DNA of 64,000 nt from UBA7985 sp038141425 (GTDB lineage: Bacteria > Pseudomonadota > Alphaproteobacteria > UBA7985), in contig JAYQIC010000011.1 of assembly GCA_038141425.1 (NCBI GenBank), positions 62,001 to 126,000 on the forward strand. Reading direction: 5' to 3'. This document shows positions 7,454 through 15,618 of this stretch, piece by piece. The position numbers and the translations under genes are program-made. How positions within the stretch are numbered: position 1 is the stretch's first letter; the number at the start of each line of letters is the position of its first letter. The notes below the pieces were generated by a model, which was given only the letters and a program-made list of their open reading frames with translations, made no database searches and had not been told where the DNA came from.

Positions 7454-10117
7454 ATGGCCACGGCAAACGAAATCCGCTCGACCTTCCTGAACTACTTCGG
7501 CGATCGGGAGCACGAGATCGTCGCAAGCTCGTCGCTGGTGCCGCGCAACGACCCGACGCTGATGTTCACCAACGCTGGCATGGTGCAGTTCAAGAACCTG
7601 TTTCTTGGTCAGGAGCAGCGCGCCTATCAGCGGGCGGTCACTTCGCAGAAGTGCGTCCGAGCGGGCGGTAAGCACAACGACCTCGAAAACGTCGGCTACC
7701 CCGCGCGCCACCACACCTTTTTCGAAATGCTCGGCAATTTCTCCTTCGGCGACTACTTCAAGGATGTCGCGATCGAGAACGCGTGGAACCTCATCACCCG
7801 CGAATACGGCCTTCCTGCCGATAAGCTGCTGGTCACCGTCTACCACACCGACGACGAGGCCGTGCAGCTGTGGAAGAAGGTCGCCGGGCTGAGCGATGAC
7901 CGTATCATTCGCATCGACACGTCTGACAACTTCCGGTCCATGGGTGATACCGGTCCTTGCGGACCCTGCTCCGAAATCTTCTACGACCACGGCGACCACA
8001 TCTGGGGCGGCCCTCCGGGTTCCCCCGAAGAAGACGGCGACCGGTTCATCGAAATCTGGAATCTGGTCTTCATGCAGTTCGATAAGCCGGAGCCGGGGGC
8101 CGACATGGTGCCCCTGCCGCGGCCGTCGATCGATACCGGCATGGGTCTGGAGCGGATTTCAGCCATCCTGCAGGGCAAGCACGACAACTACGACGTCGAT
8201 CTGCTGCGCAAGCTGATCGAAGCCTCCGCCAGCGCCTCCAATGACGACCCCGATGGTGACAACAATGTTTCCCACCGGGTGATCGCCGACCACCTGCGTT
8301 CGGCCGCCTTCCTCGTTGCCGACGGCGTCCAGCCTTCCAACGAAGGCCGTGGCTACGTGCTGCGCCGGATCATGCGCCGCGGCATGCGGCATGCGCACAA
8401 GATCGGCAACAAAGATCCGCTGATGTATCGGCTGGTGCCGACCCTGGTCGAGGCCATGGGCGAGCACTTTACCGAGCTGCGCCGCGCCGAGGCGTCGATC
8501 ACCGAGATCCTGCGCCTTGAGGAAACCCGCTTCAAAGAGACCCTCGACCGCGGTCTGCGCCTTCTGGGCGAGGAAACCGACCGTCTGGGCGAGGGCGAAG
8601 CCCTGCCCGGTGCTGTTGCCTTCCGCCTCTACGATACCTTTGGCTTCCCGCTCGACCTGACCGCCGACATCCTGCGCGGGCAAGGCCGGGGCGTCGATCA
8701 GGCCGGCTACGACGAGGCCCTCGAGGCCCAGCGCGCCGCCGCTCGGGCGTCGTGGAAGGGCTCGGGCGAGGCCGCCACCGACACGCTCTGGTTCGAAATC
8801 CGGGAGCAGGTTGAGGCCACCGAGTTCCTCGGCTATTCCACCCTTCAGGCCGAGGGCGCCGTGCTGGCCCTGACCAAGGACGCCGCGCAGACTCAGCAGC
8901 TCAAGGCTGGTGACAGCGGTTTCCTGATCGCCAATCAGACGCCTTTCTACGCCGAAAGCGGCGGACAGAAGGGTGATCAGGGTGAGATCACCACCGAAGC
9001 CGGCGCGCGGCTCCGGGTGACCGACACGCAGAAGCAGCTGGGCGACCTCTGGGTGCACCAGGTCGAAGTGATCGAAGGCGACATCAGCGTCGGCGACGCC
9101 GTAGCCTTCTCGGTCGACCCCGACCATCGCGCGGCGTTGGCCGGGCACCATTCCGCCACCCACCTGCTGCACGAGGCGCTGCGCCAGCGGCTCGGCGCCC
9201 ACGTGGCCCAGAAAGGCTCGCTGGTTGCCGCCGATCGGCTCCGCTTTGACTTCTCGCACACCGCGCAGGTCAGTGAGGCGGAGTTGACCGACATCGAGGT
9301 CGCGGTGAACGAGGAGATCCTCGCCAACACCGCGGTTGAGACCCGGATTATGTCGCCCGACGAGGCCATCCAAGCGGGCGCGACCGCCCTGTTCGGCGAA
9401 AAGTACGGCGACGAGGTGCGGGTCGTGACCATGGGCACCGTCGATCCGGCGTCGAACCAGATCTATTCCATGGAACTCTGCGGCGGTACCCACGTCCGCC
9501 AGACCGGCGACATTGGCCTGCTGCGGATCGTCCGCGAGGAAGGGCCTGCCTCCGGCGTACGCCGGATCGAGGCTGTGACCGGCCTCGCTGCACTGGCGCA
9601 CGTCCGTCAACGCGACGCACAGCTCGAGCAGGCTGCGGCCGTGCTCAAGACCTCACCCGCTGCACTGGCTGAGCGCGTCGAAGCGCTCAGCGCCGAGCGC
9701 CGTCAGCTGGAAAAGGAGCTGGCCGACGTCCGCAAGAAGCTCGCGGCGGCGGGCTCTGGCGGTGGCGGTCAGATCGGCCCTGAGGATATTGGCGGCACCC
9801 CGGTCATCGCCCGCATCGTCGAAGACGTACCGGCCAAGGACCTCAAGGGCCTGGCCGACGAATTCATGGGACAGATTGGTTCGGGCGTGGTCGCGCTGAT
9901 CGGCACCGAAGGCGGGAAGGCCTCGATCGTTGCCGCTGTTGGGCCGGACCATCAGGGTCGTCACGACGCGGTCGCTCTGGTCCGCGCCGCCTCGGCCGCG
10001 GTTGGCGGCAAGGGCGGTGGCGGCCGACCGGATATGGCGCAGGCCGGTGGGCCCGACGCCGGACAGGCTGAAGCCGGTCTGGAGGCCATGCGCGCCCTGG
10101 TCCGGGACGCCGGCTGA
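7454..10117 (+). CDS. alaS: Alanine-tRNA ligase
   Basis: AlaRS charges tRNA-Ala in the cytoplasm and edits serine and glycine mischarging. The 887-residue frame is intact and of normal length. In order it shows the class II catalytic domain (FTNAGMVQFKNLFLG, HHTFFEMLGNFSFGDYFK), the tRNA-binding helical domain (RVIADHLRSAAFLVADG, RGYVLRRIMRR), the editing domain with HSATHLLHEAL (about residue 567) and CGGTHVRQTGD (about 676), and the C-Ala coiled coil with a Gly-rich end. It starts at ATG 7454 with GGGAG upstream. It follows recA, a common alphaproteobacterial arrangement. Confidence 0.98.
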   Translation: MATANEIRSTFLNYFGDREHEIVASSSLVPRNDPTLMFTNAGMVQFKNLFLGQEQRAYQRAVTSQKCVRAGGKHNDLENVGYPARHHTFFEMLGNFSFGDYFKDVAIENAWNLITREYGLPADKLLVTVYHTDDEAVQLWKKVAGLSDDRIIRIDTSDNFRSMGDTGPCGPCSEIFYDHGDHIWGGPPGSPEEDGDRFIEIWNLVFMQFDKPEPGADMVPLPRPSIDTGMGLERISAILQGKHDNYDVDLLRKLIEASASASNDDPDGDNNVSHRVIADHLRSAAFLVADGVQPSNEGRGYVLRRIMRRGMRHAHKIGNKDPLMYRLVPTLVEAMGEHFTELRRAEASITEILRLEETRFKETLDRGLRLLGEETDRLGEGEALPGAVAFRLYDTFGFPLDLTADILRGQGRGVDQAGYDEALEAQRAAARASWKGSGEAATDTLWFEIREQVEATEFLGYSTLQAEGAVLALTKDAAQTQQLKAGDSGFLIANQTPFYAESGGQKGDQGEITTEAGARLRVTDTQKQLGDLWVHQVEVIEGDISVGDAVAFSVDPDHRAALAGHHSATHLLHEALRQRLGAHVAQKGSLVAADRLRFDFSHTAQVSEAELTDIEVAVNEEILANTAVETRIMSPDEAIQAGATALFGEKYGDEVRVVTMGTVDPASNQIYSMELCGGTHVRQTGDIGLLRIVREEGPASGVRRIEAVTGLAALAHVRQRDAQLEQAAAVLKTSPAALAERVEALSAERRQLEKELADVRKKLAAAGSGGGGQIGPEDIGGTPVIARIVEDVPAKDLKGLADEFMGQIGSGVVALIGTEGGKASIVAAVGPDHQGRHDAVALVRAASAAVGGKGGGGRPDMAQAGGPDAGQAEAGLEAMRALVRDAG

Positions 10118-10162
10118 GCGGCCTACGCCGCGCGGGCACAACCACAGGCAGACCGGAGAACC

Positions 10163-11047
10163 ATGGCGTCCCTGCTCCTCACCGATCCGCAACGGGACGC
10201 TGTCTTCAACGCCATCGTTGAAACTGCGAACGACGTGGTGCTGCCCCGGTTCCAGAACCTCGGCGATGGCGAGATCGACACCAAGACCAGCCCCACCGAT
10301 CTGGTTACCATCGCCGACCGTGAAGCAGAGGCGCGCCTGACCGCGGCGCTGACCGCCATTCTGCCGGGGTCCGTGGTCGTGGGTGAGGAAGCGGTGTCTG
10401 CTGACCCTCAGGTGCTCGACGCGATCGCGGGCAACGCGCCGGTATGGATCGTCGACCCGGTGGACGGCACCCGCAACTTTGCCGCCGGGCAGACACCGTT
10501 CTGCGTGATGGTCGGGCTGGCTGTGGCAGGGGTTCCGGTAGGCGCTTGGATCTGGCGGCCCATCGACGCCGAGATGATCGTGGCCTTCCGCGATGAAGGC
10601 GCGCGGCTGTTTGAAACAACCACCGGGCACGGCCGTCGCCTTCGGGTGACCCGGCCGCTGGCAGCCGCTGAGATGAACGGCTTTGTCTCATTCAAATATC
10701 TGAGTGAGGAGCAGCGTGGTCTCGCACGGCGCGACGCCCGCCGGATGCGCCGGATCCAGTCGATCGGTTGCGCGGGGGAAGAATACTTGCGCATCGCAGA
10801 GGGTCGGGACCATTTTGCCGTATTCGGTCGGATCAATCCCTGGGATCACTGCCCGGGCAGCCTGATCGTCGAGGAAGCTGGTGGGATGGCCGTAATTGGC
10901 GGCGAAGCCTATGGACCACGCCACCGCGACGGACCGCTGTGGATTGCGTCATCGGCGCATGTTCTGCAAACCGCCCGAGATCACTTGCTCGATGATGCAT
11001 TGATCCTGACGACAAGGCTGAGACACAAGGTTGCGGGCTCGATTTGA
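10163..11047 (+). CDS. Inositol monophosphatase family protein
   Basis: The 294-residue protein has all three metal-binding motifs of the lithium-sensitive phosphatase superfamily: VGEEA, DPVDGTRNF and PWDHCPGSLIVEEAGG. Such enzymes hydrolyse inositol phosphates, 3'-phosphoadenosine compounds or histidinol phosphate. Sequence alone does not separate these substrates. The ATG at 10163 has GGAG nearby, 45 bases after alaS, so the two are probably co-transcribed. The last codons (GSI and the stop) lie inside the repeat that begins at 11037, so the C-terminal tail may have been set by insertion of that element. Confidence 0.85.
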   Translation: MASLLLTDPQRDAVFNAIVETANDVVLPRFQNLGDGEIDTKTSPTDLVTIADREAEARLTAALTAILPGSVVVGEEAVSADPQVLDAIAGNAPVWIVDPVDGTRNFAAGQTPFCVMVGLAVAGVPVGAWIWRPIDAEMIVAFRDEGARLFETTTGHGRRLRVTRPLAAAEMNGFVSFKYLSEEQRGLARRDARRMRRIQSIGCAGEEYLRIAEGRDHFAVFGRINPWDHCPGSLIVEEAGGMAVIGGEAYGPRHRDGPLWIASSAHVLQTARDHLLDDALILTTRLRHKVAGSI

Positions 11048-11325
11048 CGCCGCTTCGCGGCTTACAAATCTCCCCCGCGCAGTCAAACGCGCTTCACGCG
11101 GCCTGAGTCTTTTTGCATTTTCTTCGAAAATGCGCGTGGGAGGGGCCGAAGGCCGCGAAGCGGCCAAGGACCGAGCGCGCCACCTATCAGTTGACACTCA
11201 ACACGCTCAAAGGCAAAGCCGCTTTGAGCGTAAAAAATGCGCGACGAGCGCGCCATATAGTGGAAGTGCGCGACGCTTGGCCCCGCCGCGCGAAGCGCGG
11301 TCGGGGCCAAGTCGGCGCAAATCAG
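11037..11325. repeat. Hairpin-rich interspersed repeat block, copy B
   Basis: Bases 11037-11074 are an exact inverted copy of 866-903 (38 bp). Other shared modules are GGCCGCGAAGCGGCC near 11150, a CACTCAACACGCT unit pairing with AGCGTAAA-type arms near 11194-11230, and a long hairpin at about 11276-11312 with CTTGGCCCCG and CGGGGCCAAG arms enclosing CCGCGC-GAA-GCGCGG. The block fills the space between the convergent phosphatase and cyclophilin genes. Its left edge supplies the phosphatase stop codon. No gene is supported inside it. Confidence 0.7.
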
Positions 11326-12322
11326 ATTTCATCAGCAAGCACAAAGGCCCGCAGCATCCGGTCGGGGTTGGTGACCGCGCCCGAGCCTTCCGCCCCGCGC
11401 TTGATCTGATCCACGGCCTCCATACCAACCAGCACCTCGCCAATGATGGTATACTGGCCATCAAGGAACGGCCCGTCTTCGAACATGATGAAGAACTGGG
11501 AATTGGCTGAGTCCGGTGACTGCGACCGCGCCATACCGACGGTGCCGCGAGTAAAGCTGGCCACATCAGGCGCAGAGAATTCTGCAGGCAGGTCCGGCTT
11601 TTCCGACCCGCCACGCCCCGTACCTGTCGGGTCCCCGGTCTGAGCCATGAAGCCGTCGATCACCCGGTGGAACACCACGCCGTCGTAGAAACCCTCCCGC
11701 GACAGCTCCAGCATCCGCGCGGCGTGCTGTGGCGCCAGGTCATCGCGCAGATTGATGGCGATCAACCCATGACGGGTGTCGATCATCATGGTCTTCTCCG
11801 GCACACCGCCGGCCGCCGCGACCTGATCAGCCACCTGAGCCAGAGACGGCTTTGCCACGCTGTCAAAGCCGGACAGCACCGACAGCGCCAGCGAACCGGC
11901 TGTGGTCTCGGGATACAGGATCACCGCCGCCTGAAACGCAATCGGCTGGCCGATTTCCAGCGCCCGGGCGAGCACGGCTTCGCCGCCCTCACCTTCGAAC
12001 CGCGCCGCGCACAGAAGATTGCCGTAGGCGGGCACGCCCAGCGCGCCATAGGACGCCGGTGGCAGGTCGAGGGTGATCAGCAGCGACTGCCCGTCGGCCA
12101 TGGCACTGAGCGCCGCATCAATCGCCAGCCCTTCAGGCACAGTTCCAGCGTCTCAGCACTGACGTCGAACCCGGCGGCGGTCAGCGATCCGACGACCGCA
12201 GACCGGCACTCGGCGTCGACATCGGCGCCGGCGGCGACCATGGCAGATTGCGCCGCCGCCCCCTGTGACATCCCCAGAGCGGTGGCAAAAATCAGAATAC
12301 TGGCGGACAGTAGCTTGGTCAT
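11322..12322 (-). CDS. Exported cyclophilin-type peptidyl-prolyl isomerase with an N-terminal extension (one frame break)
   Basis: The protein starts MTKLLSASILIFATALGMSQ and ends its signal peptide at AAAQS, so it should be periplasmic. About 130 residues of unfamiliar sequence follow (DVDAECRSAVVGSLTAAGF and on). The cyclophilin domain then runs from MMIDTRHGLIAINL to the end, with FHRVIDGFMAQTGDPTGTG, NSQFFIMFED and LDGQYTIIGEV. It would speed proline isomerisation during folding. The frame changes near 12137-12140 (ETLEL|VPEGLAIDAAL). It lies downstream of a second exported cyclophilin on the same strand, with a terminator between, so they are separate units. Confidence 0.82.
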
Positions 12323-12473
12323 CGACGATGGTCCCCTATGGCTGCAAACGCGGATGCGTAGTCGGATGAGCTCGAATGTGAACCCAGATACGAGCTAAGA
12401 TAGCGCTAAGTTAGTGCGGTTTCGGGCATATTGGAACCGCCAATAAGGCTTGGGTCAGTTGATTCCCAATAAA

Positions 12474-12507
12474 ATAGCCGCGAGCCGAAATTGTGACCCG
12501 CGGCTAT
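12474..12507 (-). terminator. Intrinsic terminator after the lipoprotein cyclophilin gene
   Basis: ATAGCCGCG and CGCGGCTAT form a 9-bp stem. On the minus strand it is followed by TTTTATTGG, a T-rich tail. It lies about 90 bases beyond the natural stop of the gene at 12598-13323. Confidence 0.65.
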
Positions 12508-12597
12508 CGATATTGAGGCGCAAAGCTGGCCAGACCACGGCGGCACCGCCCGAGGGCATGCCGGTCACGAGGTCCACCGGGCCCGTCTGGGCAAGGC

Positions 12598-13323
12598 TCA
12601 GCCGTCAGCGCCGAGCGTCACCGAGATCATGGTGTCGGGCTCACCGGCGAAAGACGTGCCGTTCTGACCCGCGCCCTAGGTGATGTTGTCGACAAACTCC
12701 ATGCCGCTGCGCACCTGGCCGAAGACCGTGTACTGACCGTTCAGGAACGAACCCTCGGCAAACATGATGAAGAACTGCGAGTTGGCGGAGTTCGGGTTCT
12801 GCGCCCGCGCCATGCCCAGCGTTCCCCGCTCGAAGGGTACGTTAGAGAACTCGGCTGGCAGGTCAGGCAGGCTGGAACCGCCGGTGCCATCGCCGCGCGG
12901 GTCACCGGTCTGGGCCATGAAGCCGTCGATCACTCGGTGGAATTTGATACCGTTGTAGAAGCCGTCACGGGTCAGCTCCTTGATGCGGGCGACGTGCAGG
13001 GGAGCGACATCGGGGAGCAGTTCAATAACGACGGTACCGTCTTTAAGCTGGATGTTGAGGGTGTTTTCGGGATCCAAGGCGAGGGCCTCCTGTGTTGAAG
13101 CCGACCCGGTAGCGGGTGCGGCGGCGATGAATGATGTCTGCTCAGGGACATAGGACATATCCGAGCCAGAAGAAGATGAGTCGATCACGCGCAGGTCAGC
13201 CCCACCCGACGCGGCGCTGTCTGCGGCGTCCCGCCCGCCGAAGCGATCGAGCACGCTGCAGCCCGAGACAAGGCCAAAGACCCCAAGGGCGGTGATCACA
13301 AGAATGGTCAGCAGGAACCGCAT
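12598..13323 (-). CDS. Lipoprotein cyclophilin-type peptidyl-prolyl isomerase (in-frame TAG near the end)
   Basis: MRFLLTILVITALGVFGL leads to a lipobox ending SGC, so the protein is lipid-anchored. After a Ser/Ala-rich linker the cyclophilin domain runs from NTLNIQLKDGTVVIEL, with KFHRVIDGFMAQTGDPRGDG, NSQFFIMFAEG and LNGQYTVFGQV. A TAG at 12676-12678 cuts it after VDNIT. Sequence continuing in the same frame for 25 codons (GAGQNGTSFAGEPDTMISV and on) matches the normal cyclophilin end and stops at 12598-12600. The amber codon therefore replaces a residue, probably Lys. ATG 13323 is preferred over a TTG 18 bases upstream. Confidence 0.85.
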
Positions 13324-13341
13324 GGTGCGCGTCTTTCCCAA

Positions 13342-13380
13342 TCAGTGAGTGAAGTCAGTGAGTGAAGTCAGAGTGTGAAG
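13342..13380. repeat. Three tandem 13-bp repeats
   Basis: TCAGTGAGTGAAG occurs twice in tandem (13342-13354 and 13355-13367), followed by a third diverged copy, TCAGAGTGTGAAG (13368-13380). The array lies just upstream of the lipoprotein cyclophilin start and downstream of icd. Confidence 0.75.
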
Positions 13381-13457
13381 TTCGAGAGTGCAGTCAGTGT
13401 TTAAACCGGTGCGCCAAGCACCGCTCGGGTGACGGAGCACCCGCCGGGAGGCCGCAT

Positions 13458-14747
13458 TCAGCGAATGCGGGAACCGGCGATGATCCTATGCAGGTACCGC
13501 CCGCCTCCCGCGCTCTTTCTCGTAGAGCCCGCTTTACCCATGACCCTCTTGAGCTCTTCATCGAGCTTGTCGAGGAACTGCGAGGTGGTCAGCCAGCCCT
13601 GATCGGGGGACACCAGCAGCGCGAGGTCCTTGGTCATGAAGCCCTGCTCGACCGTGCTCACGCACACCGACTCAAGCGCTTGGGCGAAGTTCACAACCTC
13701 CGGCGTGTCGTCGAACTGTCCGCGGTAGAACAGGCCACGGGTCCAGGCGTAGATCGAAGCGATCGGGTTGGTCGAAGGCTCCTTACCCTGCTGATGCAGG
13801 CGGTAGTGGCGGGTAACGGTGCCGTGCGCGGCCTCAGCCTCGACGGTCTTGCCGTCGGGGGTCATGAGCACCGAGGGCATCAGACCCAGCGAGCCAAAGC
13901 CCTGCGCTACGGTATCCGACTGGACGTCACCGTCGTAGTTCTTACACGCCCAGACGAAGCCGCCGGACCACTTCAGCGCAGCGGCTACCATGTCGTCGAT
14001 CAGGCGGTGTTCGTAGGTGATGCCCGCCTCGGCGAACTTGTCTTTGAACTCGGTTTCGAAGACATGCTGGAACAGGTCTTTGAACCGGCCGTCGTACTTC
14101 TTCATGATCGTGTTCTTGGTCGACAGGTACACGGGCCAACCGAGGTTGAGGCCGTAGTTCATGCACGCCCGGGCGAAGCCGATGATCGACTCATCGAGGT
14201 TGTACATGCCCATGGCAATCCCGGCTTCTTCGAAGTCGAAAACCGGGTATTCGACCGCCTCGCCGCCGTCGGCCGGCTCGAACACCATCTTCAGGTGACC
14301 CGCCCCGGGAACGAGGAAATCGGTCGCGCGGTACTGGTCACCAAAGGCGTGACGGCCGATGACGATCGGCTGGGTCCAGCCGGGAACCAGACGCGGGACG
14401 TTGGACATGATGATCGGCTGGCGGAAAACCGTACCACCGAGGATGTTGCGGATGGTGCCGTTGGGCGAGCGGTACATCTTCTTCAGCCCGAACTCTTCGA
14501 CCCGCGCCTCGTCCGGGGTGATGGTCGCACACTTGACGCCGACCCCGAACTCCTTGATCGCGTTGGCCGCGTCGATGGTGATCTGGTCGTCGGTCTCGTC
14601 GCGACGCTCCATGCCCAGATCGTAGTACTGCAGGTCCACGTCGAGGTAAGGCAGGATCAGCCGGTCCTTGATGAAAGACCAGATGATGCGGGTCATCTCA
14701 TCGCCATCAAGCTCGACGATGGGGGTCTTGACGCTAATCTTGGACAT
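13458..14747 (-). CDS. icd: NADP-dependent isocitrate dehydrogenase
   Basis: This TCA-cycle enzyme oxidises isocitrate to 2-oxoglutarate and makes NADPH. The 429-residue frame is the dimeric eukaryote-like type usual in alphaproteobacteria: PIVELDGDEMTRIIW, KCATITPDEARVEEF, SPNGTIRNILGGTVFR (substrate loop), YDGDVQSDTVAQGFGSLGLM and EAAHGTVTRHYR (cofactor site). The ATG at 14747 (MSKISVKTP) has AGGAGAG upstream. The last 27 residues (from about MGKAGSTRKSAGG) extend beyond the usual end of about 405 residues, so a small frame error near 13530 is possible. Otherwise it is intact. Confidence 0.95.
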   Translation of the reverse strand: MSKISVKTPIVELDGDEMTRIIWSFIKDRLILPYLDVDLQYYDLGMERRDETDDQITIDAANAIKEFGVGVKCATITPDEARVEEFGLKKMYRSPNGTIRNILGGTVFRQPIIMSNVPRLVPGWTQPIVIGRHAFGDQYRATDFLVPGAGHLKMVFEPADGGEAVEYPVFDFEEAGIAMGMYNLDESIIGFARACMNYGLNLGWPVYLSTKNTIMKKYDGRFKDLFQHVFETEFKDKFAEAGITYEHRLIDDMVAAALKWSGGFVWACKNYDGDVQSDTVAQGFGSLGLMPSVLMTPDGKTVEAEAAHGTVTRHYRLHQQGKEPSTNPIASIYAWTRGLFYRGQFDDTPEVVNFAQALESVCVSTVEQGFMTKDLALLVSPDQGWLTTSQFLDKLDEELKRVMGKAGSTRKSAGGGRYLHRIIAGSRIR

Positions 14748-15012
14748 GGGTGTTCTCTCCTGCAACACGGCTTGTTCGTGTTCGCGCCAGACCGGGCCGA
14801 ACCGGAAAGGGCGAATTCCGGTGCTTGGCTAGCATGGGGGCCGGGTGGCGACCAGACCCGCTCAGGTCGGCACTGGGTCGCATCTGATCAATGGATCGTC
14901 GCAAATGGAAACCGGCAGCCGGGTCCCTGTGCAGGGCGGGGCAAAGGCCGTCCGGCGTATCGGCCCGACAGCACGCAGGCACGGGACTTCAGATCAGGAT
15001 CAGCGCCTGCGT

Positions 15013-15618
15013 TCAGGCCAGTTGCGCGGCCAGTGCTGCGGGCAGCTCATCGGGATGACGGATCGACGTGTAGAGATTGTTCAGCCGTGAGTGCAGAAAG
15101 CCCTGCGCCTCGACGTGGTCGACCAGATCCATCAGCGGCTGCCAGTACCCCTGTTCGGTGTCGAAGAACACGATGGGCTTGGTGTGCCGGCCAAGCTGCT
15201 TCCAGGTGATGACCTCGAAAATTTCCTCGAGCGTGCCAAAGCCGCCGGGCATGGCGACGATGGCCTGCGCCAGATCGAACATCATCCGCTTGCGGGTGTG
15301 CATGTCGGGGACGAGGCGCAGGTCGGTGACCGCCTGATGGCCGACTTCGACCCGGTCGAGAAACTCGGGAATAACGCCGATGACATGGGCGCCGGCCGCG
15401 AGGGCACCGTCCGCAACCGCACCCATCATCCCGGTCTGACCGCCGCCATAGACCAGCCCCAGACCAGCCTCGCCGATCACACGGCCGAGGGCCCCCGCAG
15501 CGGTCTCGTAGCCCGCCCAGGTCCCGCCGGATGCCCCGCCGTAGACGCAGACGCGCTCGATCTTTTCCGCCGCGGGACGTTCAGCGTGCAGACGCTCAAA
15601 GGCGGCCTCGACGCTCAT
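15013..15618 (-). CDS. LOG-family Rossmann-fold protein (TIGR00730 type)
   Basis: The 201-residue protein has the family signature PGGFGTLEEIFEVITW with upstream CVYGGASGG and VYGGGQTGMMGAVADGA. Characterised members remove ribose 5-phosphate from cytokinin nucleotides or act on purine monophosphates. The role in this organism is unknown. Its start (ATG at 15618) overlaps the stop of the RND pump gene as TGATG, so it is the last gene of that unit. The frame is intact. Confidence 0.85.
   Translation of the reverse strand: MSVEAAFERLHAERPAAEKIERVCVYGGASGGTWAGYETAAGALGRVIGEAGLGLVYGGGQTGMMGAVADGALAAGAHVIGVIPEFLDRVEVGHQAVTDLRLVPDMHTRKRMMFDLAQAIVAMPGGFGTLEEIFEVITWKQLGRHTKPIVFFDTEQGYWQPLMDLVDHVEAQGFLHSRLNNLYTSIRHPDELPAALAAQLA

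Noticed and set aside
12380..12420. Third copy of the TTAG-N7-CTAA dyad near the cyclophilin genes
   Set aside because: The stretch has GCTAAG and GTTAG words, but the order and spacing do not match the two paired sites.
2082..12700. TAG read as a sense codon (amber recoding) in trxB and the cyclophilin
   Set aside because: TAG ends moaB, potA, guaA and trhO normally in this window. Two isolated cases in error-prone sequence do not support recoding.
13362..15209. 615-codon open frame on the + strand opposite icd
   Set aside because: It is the antisense shadow of an intact, clearly conserved icd gene in GC-rich DNA. Its composition is Arg/Gly/His-rich and no domain is recognisable.
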